DNA of 64,000 nucleotides from Plantago ovata (lineage: Eukaryota > Streptophyta > Magnoliopsida > Lamiales > Plantaginaceae): the NCBI GenBank assembly GCA_028274465.1, contig CM051458.1:13655566-13719565 (forward strand), in the 5' to 3' direction. The notes beneath the pieces are model-generated. The model made no database searches, was not told where the DNA came from, and was given only the letters and a program-made list of their open reading frames with translations. This document shows, piece by piece, positions 32,336-42,779 of this stretch (position 1 is the stretch's first letter; each line of letters starts with the position of its first letter). The position numbers and the translations under genes are program-made.

Positions 32336-32846
32336 ATCCAAACTCGCTAGATGAACCAAGAAAAACCAGCCTATATGAGTTCTGGAGTAGTACTGACCGA
32401 GAGTGGTAGTAATAACCACATGACCGAGAGCTCTCAACAAGGATGTACAAACACACTTCAAGGAACAAAAATACGCCCGAGATAAAATAAACCGAACAAG
32501 CCGCAAGAGGATAGATCAAACATAGAGCAAGTAGTTTAAAATAATTTCCCTATATTCCAATCAAACGACGGTTTCCTTATCGCGTTGGAAATATAGTCTA
32601 TTTCTAACTCTATGTTCGAACTCTTCCATTCAAAGTCGAGAAGCTAGGGTATGCCAAGTAGCTTAAAATAATTTTCTTATATTCCATCCAACGACAATTT
32701 CCTTATCGCGAAGAGATTATAGTCTATTCCTTGCCATACCCCCGCAACTCAACACCAACCAAAGAACCGAGGAGAGTAATAAACAACACCCCAAGAGCAT
32801 GAAAACCCACTTCTAGAAACTCTAGAGATTACATTCCTCCACCCTA

Positions 32847-33671
32847 TGTCAATAATCGGACATTTAGCGAGCTAGTTAAGGTAGAAATACCATTTGTCCA
32901 TCAAACGTCAAGGTCCACATAGCTAAAGGTTGGTTTTGGGAGATATCCCACATAGCTAAAATTAAGAAGGAAAATTCTAAATAAAAGAGCATGGTTTGGC
33001 TTAGGGGTTGGACCCCTTGGGGGTACCCATGCTTTTGGAAGGGGGAGGAGCTAGATGGCTCCTCGGTTCGTCCAAGCGCACCCGTCATAGGTCCAGGGGT
33101 CCACGTGTCGGGGGCCTGGGCTAAGGCTAGCTAGTGGTGGATATTATCTTTTTGGGCCAAATACTAACTTTGTTGTTTTGGGTCCAATTAGAAAAGCCCA
33201 ACGGGGCGATCCGGTCCGGTCCAGAAGCGAGTGGATAATTTTTCCTTGCTGGAAAAATTCTATCCTGAACGCTTCAGCGAACAGGTGCGAGTTTCAAACA
33301 AAAAGTTGTGTCTTTTCGTTCTGAAAAATAGCGTCTTTTCTTTCGTGCCTGTTCGTCACACCACTTTGCCACTATTTATAGTCCCTTCCTGGATTGCAGA
33401 AAGCACACATCAATTCGCAATCTCTCCTTCTTCTCTATATCTCCAGAAAAGCTTCTCTTCTCATATTGCAGTAGTACCAACCGGAGTTCGTATTTCAAGT
33501 GCTTGTATACGTTCTCTACCTGCAGTTATATTTTGGGAGACCGTTCGTCAGATACTGTGAGCACCAGCGCAGAACGAATAAAGTCTTAAGGAAAAGAGTG
33601 CAATCACTCAACTCTGCAGACTTTCTTTTTCCAGTTTACTTGTTCTCCTGTTTTGCTCATACCAATCAACA
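32847..33671 (+). repeat. LTR-like segment of unknown family
   Basis: About 825 bp starting TGTCAATAAT and ending AATCAACA. It is less AT-rich than its surroundings, with a TATA-like ACTATTTATA at 33,371-33,380 and an AATAAAG polyadenylation-like signal near 33,576. The spacing is typical of an LTR (promoter, about 200 bp, poly(A) signal). No 5-bp duplication is found. Instead a 13-bp repeat CTCCACCCTATGT is at 32,837-32,849 and 33,674-33,686. It may be a solo LTR with altered flanks or a promoter-bearing insertion. No coding sequence is supported. Confidence 0.4.
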
Positions 33672-34061
33672 ATCTCCACCCTATGTACGATTGCCGAAAA
33701 GTGGCAAGTAATTTAAGACGTGAGCAAAAGAGAAGACAAGAGTGGTTAGGACTATATGTAGGAATTTATAGATCCAAAAGGATCCCCTACTCAAGTGGAC
33801 CTTAAGTCCTCCAAGATGTTACAAGCCAAACCCAACGGTTCAACCTCTTGGATTAAAACCCGAGACTAAGTTGAAGCATCAACTAATCTTGAGTCCCTTA
33901 CCCGAACGAAAATCACTACTCCATGGTCTAGGAACAACAACCGGTCAACCCGAAATCACCTCCATGTGGCTCGGTCAACACCATCCCATCGTGAACAACA
34001 CAAACCTCAAGCACCTAAAAACGCCTCCCCATAGAACTAGCCAGTAAGCATCCAAGACCTG

Positions 34062-34076
34062 ATGCCAGTCCCAATT
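34062..34076 (+). repeat. 15-bp target site duplication, right copy
   Basis: ATGCCAGTCCCAATT, identical to 28806-28820. Here it continues directly into zf-RVT coding sequence of the old LINE, which shows the target was LINE ORF2. Confidence 0.9.
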
Positions 34077-34340
34077 AGTTGGTGTAAACACCAACCTAGC
34101 TGATGGAACCGAGGACAATGTGCAAATGAGTGAATGAAAGTTTCTGACTCAGTTTCACAAAGTCGACAAACAAGAGAGATAGGTACATGCCTTCTCACAA
34201 GGTAATCTGCAGTAGGCAAAGAATCCCAGAGCTAACCACCGGAAAACTTTTATTCTAGGTAAAACTTTTAACCTCCATAACTTAGACCAATTCCATGTAG
34301 GAAACTGACAATTTTTAGTAAAGTAATCAAATCAAATGGA
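34077..34340 (-). pseudogene. Old LINE, zf-RVT part (5' piece)
   Basis: On the minus strand, FPTWNWSKLWRLKVLPRIKV and then LPTADYLVRRHVPISLVCRL with ETFIHSFAHCPRFHQLG are the standard zf-RVT zinc-binding region that precedes RNase H in plant LINEs. A frameshift lies near 34,215-34,225. The RNase H continues at 28,820. The LINE sequence fades near 34,340, probably its 5' truncation point. Confidence 0.75.
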
Positions 34341-34549
34341 AGTTAAATTTGTTATTATCGAGTTTTTCAAGTACAGATTTAAAAGGTAGTGACTGTGGAT
34401 TCCTATTGGCATTTTTATAGAATAAATTAAAGTCTTAATTGAAGTAAACTAAGGTATGGCCATTTCTTTTTCAATATGATTTATTAGAAACTGTGTCACG
34501 TGCTACGCGTGTGAAGCGTAATCTTATTGAACATTATTGTTTTATTAAA

Positions 34550-35444
34550 GGGAAATTTTCATCTGGTACCCCTGTTAGTTTTTTTACTTACGTTTTTATC
34601 ATTCTTAGTCTAACAATTACATATAACCCCATGTTCGGAAAAATCAATTACATATTACACAACGATCTTGAGTTTTCGCGAATTAAGGCTTGAAAAGTAT
34701 CATTTTACCCTCATTTAAGTTTAAGTTTTAAAAAACAACCAAACACCTTCAATTATCTTTTATTACATATTTGACTCTAAATTTTCCTATTTTACAAATT
34801 TAACTATAAATTATTTAAAATTAACCCCATTACTTATCTAAATCTCAAAATGATCTTAAATATTATTGCAAAAAGATCCTATACAAAATTCTTCATTCAT
34901 TTTCAGTCTTTTTTTTTCAGAAAATAAATTAAAAAATGATAAAAAGAAAAAAAAAACGGAACAACCCCATCGGAGCTGCCCTGAGCTGCTGATTGGAGCT
35001 GTAAAAAGCTCCGATTTTCCGACCAAATCGGAGCTTTTTGAAGCTCTGATTCAGAGCTTTTTTTACAGCTCCAATTGGAGCTTTAAATAAGCTCCAAATC
35101 GGAGCTTTTAAAGCTCCGACTGGAGCTTAATTTCCGGTAGCTCCGGCACCGGAATTTTTTTTCCGGTGCCGGAGTTTAAAGAAGATGGTGCTTGAGAAAA
35201 AAAGAAAAAGAAAAAAGAAAAATAAAAGTAATAAAAGAAAAAAGAAAATAAAATTAAAGGATGAAAGAAATAGAAAACAAAAAAAATATATATATATATA
35301 TATGATAAGGGCTTGTTTGGGGATGTGAATTTTCAAAAAATTTGTAACTTGGCCAACTTAAATGGGGCAAAACGTAACTATTGAACTAATAGGGGAAATA
35401 TGAAAAGCGGTACACTAAGAGGGGGTGGTAGATAAAATTTTCCC
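34550..35444. mobile_element. Non-autonomous Mutator-like element (895 bp)
   Basis: The 9-bp duplication TTTATTAAA (34541-34549 and 35445-35453) is perfect. Termini are inverted: left GGGAAATTTTCATCTGGTAC, right (reverse complement) GGGAAAATTTTATCTACCAC, both continuing CCCC...TTAG. No transposase. The centre (34,970-35,170) is a run of inverted GGAGCT/AGCTCC phrases able to form hairpins. A low-complexity A-rich stretch at 35,190-35,300 yields only spurious frames. Confidence 0.9.
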
Positions 35445-35453
35445 TTTATTAAA

Positions 35454-35933
35454 TAATGTATTGAAATGAATAGAGTAAATATATAATATTCACATAATGA
35501 CTTCAAACGTAACCAAAAATAATTAATTGAGTAATTGAAGTTAACATAAATGGTGTCCTATAAATGTATATAGTTTTTGTAGTTATGCAATGAATAATTT
35601 TGATTTGAATGATATTAGACATACGAAAAGTATTTTACCGATGAGTTAAGAACCATCCGATACATCTGTAGGCTTTGGAACATTCAACTTCGAAATCTGC
35701 AATGCAGCTTTCACATGTGCGTCATTATCTCATGTCATTTAAGAATAATTTAAGGTCAAAATGACACTCGAAAAAGTCAACAAAATTAACTGTTACATTT
35801 GTTATTGGACGGAGGAAGTATGCCTTTTTTCATAAACATATCATGATTATTTTTAAATTTAGTACAACCATAAAACTTTGTGTTAAAAAATAAAGATATA
35901 AGAAGATAATAAATAAAAAAGAATAAAATTACG
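35454..35933. other. AT-rich intergenic stretch
   Basis: I see no gene, terminal repeat or known element here. Confidence 0.5.
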
Positions 35934-36110
35934 TCAATAAGATTCGAACCCAACACCTTCAATAAAAATAATGATACAAATAATAGAGAAAAATCACGCC
36001 AACGAGATTCGAACCAAATACCTTCAATAAAAATAATAATACAAATAATGGAGAAAAATCAAGGCAATAAGATTTGAACCCTGCATCTTTTAATTAAACA
36101 ATGACACATG
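35934..36110. repeat. 65-bp tandem repeat, about 2.7 copies, with a tRNA T-arm-like motif
   Basis: GATTCGAACC at 35,941, 36,006-36,015 and, as GATTTGAACC, 36,071 marks a 65-bp period. Between are CACCTTCAATAAAAATAAT and ACAAATAATxGAGAAAAATC. The reverse complement, GGTTCGAATC, matches the B-box/T-arm consensus of tRNA genes, so the unit may derive from a tRNA-related sequence. No full tRNA or A box was found. Confidence 0.75.
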
Positions 36111-36315
36111 TACGTACGAGATTGAAATCGAATAAGTAAGATCAATGGATTAAAATTGATTGGTACGTGTAAATCAATCATATTAGTTTAGTGTACGATA
36201 AGTTCCAAGTTTTATATATTGATGATAAATGGATCATCATAACTAATAGCTAGGTCATTCGAAGGTTTGACTTCAAGTTTAAAAAGTTCAAAAGTTATAA
36301 TAATAATAGTAATCA

Positions 36316-37962
36316 TGTTGGTCCCTTTAAACAACAAGAAAAGACTAGAGGGCGGGTGAATAGTCTTTTCAAACTTTCGTCGTTTAAAACTTTCTCAGCA
36401 AGTGCTTATTACTTTTCATTAATGAGTTTGCTGATACTTAACTTTCTCAGCAAGCGTAAGTTACTTTTCAGTAGCTAGGTTTGCTGATACTTAAAATCAG
36501 AGAGCGGAAGTCTTTGATACAATAAGTGCTCTTTCAGTAAGTAAAGGTTTCAGCAAGTGATGTGAGTGACTGTGTACAGACAGATATGATTTGCTAAAAA
36601 CTAAGTACAGTAAGTAAATCACACAAACACTTTTATAGTGGTATCTGAGAGTGGCGTAATCTCTCAACTAATCCACTTTGTCCTTTCTAGGACTGAATCC
36701 ACTAAGATATGATTGAGGTTCCTTACAATCTCCTATCTAGAGCGATTCAAACAGAAACCAAAGCACACTTGCTTTGTCTCCAACCTAAACTAGAGAACTC
36801 AACCTTGTTCTCCACCAAACTTGGTACTTTTAATCAGCAAAACTATGCTCGATTAAGTTCCCCCTGAATATCACGCCTGAAAGGGTGTATTTTCAGTTAG
36901 AGAGTTTTGGGGTGAGATAACTTAATTATATCTTATTCAGTTACAAAAAGTAATCTAAGAAACACAACTTTGAATACTTTGCAGTAAACAAGTTTGATTG
37001 TTTCTGGTGTCAGTACTTGTTCTTGTTCGAAAAGAAGAACACTTAACTAATTTCTTAGCCGAGTTTGTTCTACTTCTTCACAAGTAGCTTTTTCAAGCTT
37101 TAAGTCTTGGAACAGATCAATGGCAGTATAGAGAGTTTGAAGGTATGTGAGTTTAAGCACAAGTGAGAGTTTGATCACGTTGTTGACAAACTTCAACTCT
37201 TTGCCTGATGACCTCTATTTATAGTGCAAGTAAGGAGCCGTTTGAATTTCAAATCCTAAGGCTTTTGTTCCTTAACATGTCACTATCTTGGTTTTGTACT
37301 TTCAGCATCGTCCTTGTTTGTCTTCTAGTCTTCATGTCCTTCGCGTGCATGCTTTGCATTTAATGCTTATTTGAATAGAATTCAAACAGTAACATTGGAG
37401 CGCAAATGCAAGTACTTTCAGCAAGAGGTCACATATGTTCCATCAGCAAGTGGTCAGTCTCAGTTTCAGCAAGCACAACCTACTCTGTCTTTTAGATTTT
37501 CACTTATGCAAGCTGTTGCTGAAGTTTCCACTTTCTGAGCAACATGTGCCTTTGTAGATACCAGTATTCAGAAATCTTCTTGTCTTCAGATCTTCAAAAT
37601 TCTTCAAGTCTTCAGATCTTCGATAATCTTCAAGATTCTGAGCGGTTTCTAAATGCTTCAATAGTTTGTTTGTAAAAACAAAGTACATCGTCAGCAAATG
37701 CTTCAATAGGTTATTTTCTTTTCAGAAAATAAGATACATCATAAGCTAAAGCTTCAATAAGTTATTTTCTTTTAAGAAAATAAAATACATCGTAAGCTAA
37801 ACAACCAACCTATCTAGCACCTAATCTAAGTCTTCAGCAAACGTTCCTCTTTTACAATGTCCTTAAAATTCTAAATTCCTATGGACCTTAAGAGTACTAG
37901 TTACTGGACTTTCCTTAATTTAGCATGGTTAATTGCTCATCAAAATTATAAGTTTCCTAACA
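36316..37962 (-). repeat. Solo copia LTR 1
   Basis: TGTTGGTCCC...TTTCCTAACA, 1,647 bp, related to the copia 5' LTR at 24,461 and closely to the solo LTR at 49,037. It is flanked by AATCA (36311-36315 and 37963-37967). There is no internal region, so it arose by recombination between two LTRs. TATA (minus CTATAAATAG) near 37,212. Confidence 0.93.
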
Positions 37963-38229
37963 AATCAATTAATGATATACTCTACAAGAAAAACTGGATT
38001 CAGCAACGGATGTCATCCGTCGCTATGTATGCCCGATCTGTCGCTATCCGTGCTTAGCGACGGATGGTCCGTCGCTAAATAGGACGTCGCAGAAAGTGGA
38101 GTCGCTAATTCATTTACGGTCTGTTTGGCTTTGAACTGGCTTGTGGTATTTTATTATTTTTGTAAATCGGTGTTGTTGGGTTACGTTTGGCTTTTTTGTT
38201 AAATAACAAAAGACACAACCCGAGTTAGT

Positions 38230-41200
38230 ATTTACCATTTCCAAAACTCGTTTCTCTCTCTAGCCTGCCATTTCAGTCTCTTGTCTCTCTCCCTTCTATC
38301 TTTCTCACCGACAACCATGGGCACCGGGAAAAGAATTCCGGCCAAATCTCCACCGTTAGGCCACCCACGACGAAACCAAACACACCATTAGACTCCCCTC
38401 GTCCCGATCTACAATCCTATCGGAACCAAATATCAAAACGGTTGACTTCCCAAATCGATGGTCGGCGCGTGGAGCTTTCCGGCGGCGCGTTCGTCTACCT
38501 TGGAGAGGCCATGACCGACCCGTGGTGGAGGCAGCTCGTACAGTGACGGAAATGGAGTTTCCCGGCGGCTTTGTTTTTTTCGTCTGTTTTCTGATCCATT
38601 GGAGGTTTCCGGCCTTCTTAACTGGTCGAATTGAGTGGACTCAAATAACAATAAGATGAGTTCTCTAAACTCTAATCCTTTGTCTTTACACTTGGAATTT
38701 CATTACGATATTATTTTTCTGGGTATGTTTACTGTGTCTTATGTATTTTTCTTGTATGGATTTGTCTGTGCTAATTGATTTGGGCGTTTGATTATTGCAT
38801 GTGTAATTTAGTTTCTTTAATTTGGGAAAATATTAGGGATTAGGGTTTTTTTTCAATTTTTTTCTTTTTATTTCTTGTTGTGGGGTTTTATTTTTATTTT
38901 CATATATTTGTATGTTTTCGTTTTTTGTTGTGGCATCCTCTGATTCCAACCTAGTTTTTGATGAAGATTGTTTACGTGTCCAATTTGCTTTTTCTTTTAG
39001 GATTGTTTGGATCCACTTTGCTATGATATTCGATAAGTGTAGTCTTTTTTAAGTTTGTAATAGGGTTAGTTATAGTTCATGTTGGCTTTGCAATAGTTGG
39101 GTTGTTGCAGTTTGCGTTATTGTGATGTCTGCTTTTGAAAGCCAGTTCAAAGCCAAACAACCTGTTGTCTAGGATGTCCCCTATTTACCCTATTGTGATG
39201 TCTGCTTTGCTATGATGTCCCCTATTTACCAAAACAACAAAATACCAGTTCAAAGCCAAACAACCTGATGTCTGCTTTTCTTTTTGGTCAACAATGATTA
39301 GGCCAGAGAGGGAGTTGTGGAGTTGCCAGATTATCTTCCTTGGCAGCCCTTGAACCAAATTACGGCACATTGTACTCAAAGGTGATGGACTCGTGACATT
39401 ACTCTCAGTTTTAATGCATGGCAGTATTTAATTTTGGATGCTTATACTATCTGTACCTCCCTTGCATGTGAATAACAGGGTTATATCAGCGTCGTATCTT
39501 GGCGTGGCTCAACTGTCGTTCCAGTCGAGCAGCCATGGCGTTGCTGCCTTTGCACGGTATGATGTGTTCGGTTTTCAGAAAAGCAGACCCAAACAGGCTA
39601 GTCAGAAAAGTTATAACATATGCATGCATTATAATATGCATTATCATGTCATTTTGCATTATTGTAGTGGAAAAATGGAACATTGGCGATGATGATTGCA
39701 TGCATGGGTTATAAACGACGGTTGACTTGTACAATTAACATATGAGCTACACCGTATCTTGGCGAGGCGATTTCTATCGCAGCCATGGCGGATGCCTTTG
39801 TTAGTTTTGTACAGGCATCCATTTCTGAGTTTTATTGATAAAAATCTGAGCCAACTTGCATTCTAAACTGTTATGTCTATACTGATGAAATTTCCTTTGT
39901 TTTATTTTTCCCAACTTGCATTGTAGACTAGTTGCCTTGTGAATATATCTGAGCTAACTTGTCATATTTGGTTGAGGTGTGCCACATTCTACTTTAGTTT
40001 GTGGTAGGAATGTTGGGATTTTGCATGTCATTTGTCATTATATACAAATTTTTCAAAATTATTAACTTCATTTACTTCATTGGGAATGACTACTCATGTT
40101 GGGACATGAGTGCCTATTGTCATTCATGTTTCCCAACACCAAACCATTACCACATTTTTGACCAATTTTTTTATTCCCATTTTGGCACTAGCTTCAAATA
40201 GGGACACAACTACAACTTCCAATGCATCCCTTCCTTACTATAAATGTGCATCCTTAACTTTCATTTCCTTACACCTAAAACACACAAGAAACACTACTCT
40301 CCTACTATCCTCCCCTACCTCTTTTGCAAACAGCTGACATCCCCCTACTCCCAATTGAATTTTCTTTTCACGTTAAGGTGCACATTTCATTACCTTCATA
40401 GAGTACTTAGCTTCATTACATGCATTTTAGTTGCTATGTCTACTTGGTGCTTTATTACATGTCTTCAGTTACATGCAATTGAGTTGTTATGTCTATTTCG
40501 TTCTTCATCACATGTCTTTTGTATGTGTAACTTATTATCACTTTAGCGTTATGTTTACGATCATCCCATCATATACTCTCATTCCAGCATATAAAAAGTA
40601 CGTAAAATGAAAGAAATTGGTTCTAGGCTGTTTGGGTTTACTATTCTTAAACCGGCTGCATTATATTCTGCTATGCTTCAGTTCTCATGCACTAAAGGAA
40701 ATCAATGGATACACTCGAAAGTTGCCACTGTTTGCTCCTTATTGGTCTTCGGAGAATTTTATTTATTTATTTATTTTTTTAAGGAAACCATTACTGTCTT
40801 AAACATGTAGTTGCTATTAATATTATTTTGTAATTCTATACTTTTATGGTTATTTCACATATCGTACATCCGTTTGCTGTACTTTGTCATTGCGAACAAT
40901 TCAAACTTTCTATAATATTTGCATATGTGAATGTCTATATAATGCGCGTAAACGTATGTAAGGTTTAAAGGTACCTTGATAAAACCGGGACGTAACGCTA
41001 CCAAAGATAATTCATTATCTGAGTTATATTATACAAAATGCATAACTAAAAAGGCTGTTTATAAGCAGACACCCCTTAGTAGGCAAACTTTTTTTTTTAA
41101 TTATCTCTAGCCTTTGAAAGTTAACAAAAAACCATTAAAAAAATTTCTAAGCTTTAAAAAACATTTTCTAACCTTTAAAATAAATTTTCTAAAGTACCCG

Positions 41201-41340
41201 GCATAAAAGAAACCATTAAAGGTCATGAAAAGTTTTCTAAGCTTTAAAAAAATTATAAAGTTTTCCGAAAAATGGATCCACATTTGAACACCAGAACTTA
41301 GTCATTCGAACACCATCTAATCATTATGTTGGTATGTTAA
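38230..41340. other. Harbinger A non-coding interior
   Basis: No supported gene. It has a pyrimidine-rich leader-like stretch (38,250-38,320, CTCTCTCT), GC-rich sequence to 38,600, and AT-rich DNA after. A local rearrangement at 39,120-39,290 repeats GATGTCCCCTATTTACC and inverted terminal fragments. Short plus-strand frames at 40,000-40,800 have no recognisable domain. Confidence 0.45.
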
Positions 41341-41358
41341 TAATTCCTTGTGCAGTCA

Positions 41359-41787
41359 ATGGCTACCGGATCATCCAGCTCTTCCAGTCGTAGGCCAATT
41401 TCCTGCGACCATCCTTGGACTCCTGCCACGCATAAAAGATTTATCCGCACTGTTTTATCTTTTGGTGAGAAGGGAAAAATGGTTGGTACGAGTTTTCAAT
41501 GGACTACATGGAGGGAGATTCTGGCCATAATGAAAGATGGCTTACCTGAAAATGAAAACCTTCGAGTGGCTCATCTGGTTACCAGGTACAATATTATGAA
41601 GTATGAGTTTCAGCGCGCTTCAGAAAAAAAACCCACAGAGCCAAGTTGGATTGTGAAGCCGAATGGTGATTTGGTCCGCCTCGCCTACTACGATGTCAAT
41701 GAATGCCGTCGAGTTCCCGAGGAGATGATTTTCTTCAAGTTCCAGCAGATTGGAGACATGTTGACTCTTTGTCGGAAAGACCCATAA
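41359..41787 (+). CDS. Myb/SANT-like ORF1 of Harbinger-like element A
   Basis: From ATG at 41359 to TAA at 41785, 142 codons: a Ser-rich start (MATGSSSSSSRRP), then WTPATHKRFIRTVLSF ... FQWTTWREILAIMKDGLP ... LVTRYNIMKYEFQ, the three-helix pattern of Myb/SANT-like DNA-binding domains used by Harbinger ORF1 proteins and related plant proteins. A good splice acceptor (CTTGTGCAG) ends just before the ATG at 41,356, so an upstream exon is possible. ORF1 proteins of this class help the transposase reach the nucleus and bind element ends. Without its transposase partner, it could be a degraded ORF1 or an element-captured Myb-like gene. Confidence 0.55.
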   Translation: MATGSSSSSSRRPISCDHPWTPATHKRFIRTVLSFGEKGKMVGTSFQWTTWREILAIMKDGLPENENLRVAHLVTRYNIMKYEFQRASEKKPTEPSWIVKPNGDLVRLAYYDVNECRRVPEEMIFFKFQQIGDMLTLCRKDP

Positions 41788-42700
41788 GGGAACGGAGCCT
41801 ATCACAAAAGGCAACATAATTCCCTTTCCGTAATGCTAAGCAATTCCCTTGCATAATAATGTTGAAAATCTCCAATAACATGCGCTACTTCAATATGTAA
41901 CCGCAACTAATGGGTTCAGTGTGTACCCGTATTATTATTTCTAAACATGTGTAACTGTTACTTTGACTTATCGTAATGAACTTTGCATTAACGAATTTCC
42001 AATTATATGTTTCTAATATTATTTTGTCATTTTATTTTATTAATTTAAATCCGTATTTGTTGCAAAATGTCGGTGTTTTTTTTTACAAAAAAAAAACAAA
42101 TTTAATTAAAAAATGTTTTTTTTTTATTTTAGATTATATTATTCAGATTTTTTTATTTCTAATATACCAATTCAACACAACAATAAATAATCCTCCCACT
42201 ATTTAAACAACCCCACACAATCTCTCACCAATCCCAATACATGCCAACACATCATTAAACAAATCAAACAAACATTATCTTACACATTCTCTTACAACAC
42301 TCATCATTATACCTATAAAAATTCTACTACCCTACCACTCAAACTCCTTAATTCAAACCCAACTACAACATCAAAAACTAAATTAACAAATCCTTAATTC
42401 CGTCACTATTCCGGCTTTTGTTAAATTTAACAAAATACCACAAGCCAGTTCAAAGCCAAACATCCAGTTAGCGACGGATCGGGCTTATCCGTCGCTAAAT
42501 TTAGCGACGGATTAGTTATTCCGACGCTCAATTGGCGTGTTGAACAATTGAGCGACGGATAATATTATCCGTCACTAAATATAGAGACGGATAATCTTAT
42601 CCGTCTCTAAATCTGATTTAAAAAAAAAAAATTGTTTTAAATTTATTTAATTCACCTACAATATAATAAAATATTAAAATATATTTTTTTAAATGCAATA

Positions 42701-42769
42701 AGGTGTTGCGAGAATCGAACTCGCAACCTCTCGCATTAAGCGAGAATCATACCACTAGACCAAACACCC
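42701..42769 (-). tRNA. tRNA-Pro-like sequence with a defective anticodon loop
   Basis: On the minus strand the 7-bp acceptor (GGGTGTT with AACACCT), D arm (GGTCTAGTGGTATGATT, also a fitting A box) and T arm (GCGAG-TTCGATT-CTCGC, a fitting B box) are all present and match plant tRNA-Pro. The anticodon stem CTCGC/GCGAG encloses only five bases, TTAAT, instead of seven with NGG. No proline anticodon can be read, so it should not function in translation. It lies inside CACTA element 3 next to its subterminal repeats. Confidence 0.7.
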
Positions 42770-42779
42770 ATATTTCTTA

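Larger units (their letters stand above)
28821..34061 (-). mobile_element. LINE-type insertion with nested LINE and LTR-like segment
   Basis: Flanked by a perfect 15-bp duplication and bearing a poly(A) tail (T-run 28,821-28,836 on the plus strand), this is a target-primed insertion on the minus strand. The outer element appears to be only LINE 3' sequence: 28,837-29,022, then about 32,336-34,061. It is split by a second LINE with its own T-run at about 29,023-29,042. Repeated AT-rich units of about 90 bp beginning ACATAGAG(C/T)AAG occur in both (29,397, 32,517 and a variant at 32,650). Confidence 0.75.
38117..42467 (+). mobile_element. PIF/Harbinger-like element A (4.35 kb, no transposase)
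   Basis: Termini: left CGGTCTGTTTGGCTTTGAAC, right (reverse complement) CTGGATGTTTGGCTTTGAAC, both continuing TGGCTTGTGGTATTTT. The 3-bp duplication TTA (38114-38116 and 42468-42470) is the Harbinger hallmark. Removing the element restores a CACTA subterminal repeat region. Inside is one Myb/SANT-like ORF (41,359-41,787). No DDE transposase is found, so it is non-autonomous. Additional copies of the terminal sequence lie inside at about 39,135 and 39,245. Confidence 0.82.

Noticed and set aside
33231-33560. 109-aa ORF in the LTR-like segment
   Set aside because: The segment has promoter and poly(A) signals around it, as in an LTR leader; no domain in the translation.
35127-35336. Small membrane-protein-like ORF rich in Phe and Leu
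   Set aside because: Translation of the A-rich/T-rich interior of the Mutator-like element; no conserved features.
35934-36110. CRISPR-like array
   Set aside because: The repeats are adjacent units without unique spacers, in a plant nuclear context; a simple tandem repeat explains it.
36071-36110. tRNA gene at the third 65-bp unit
   Set aside because: Only a T-arm-like word is present; no acceptor, D arm or anticodon arm can be folded.
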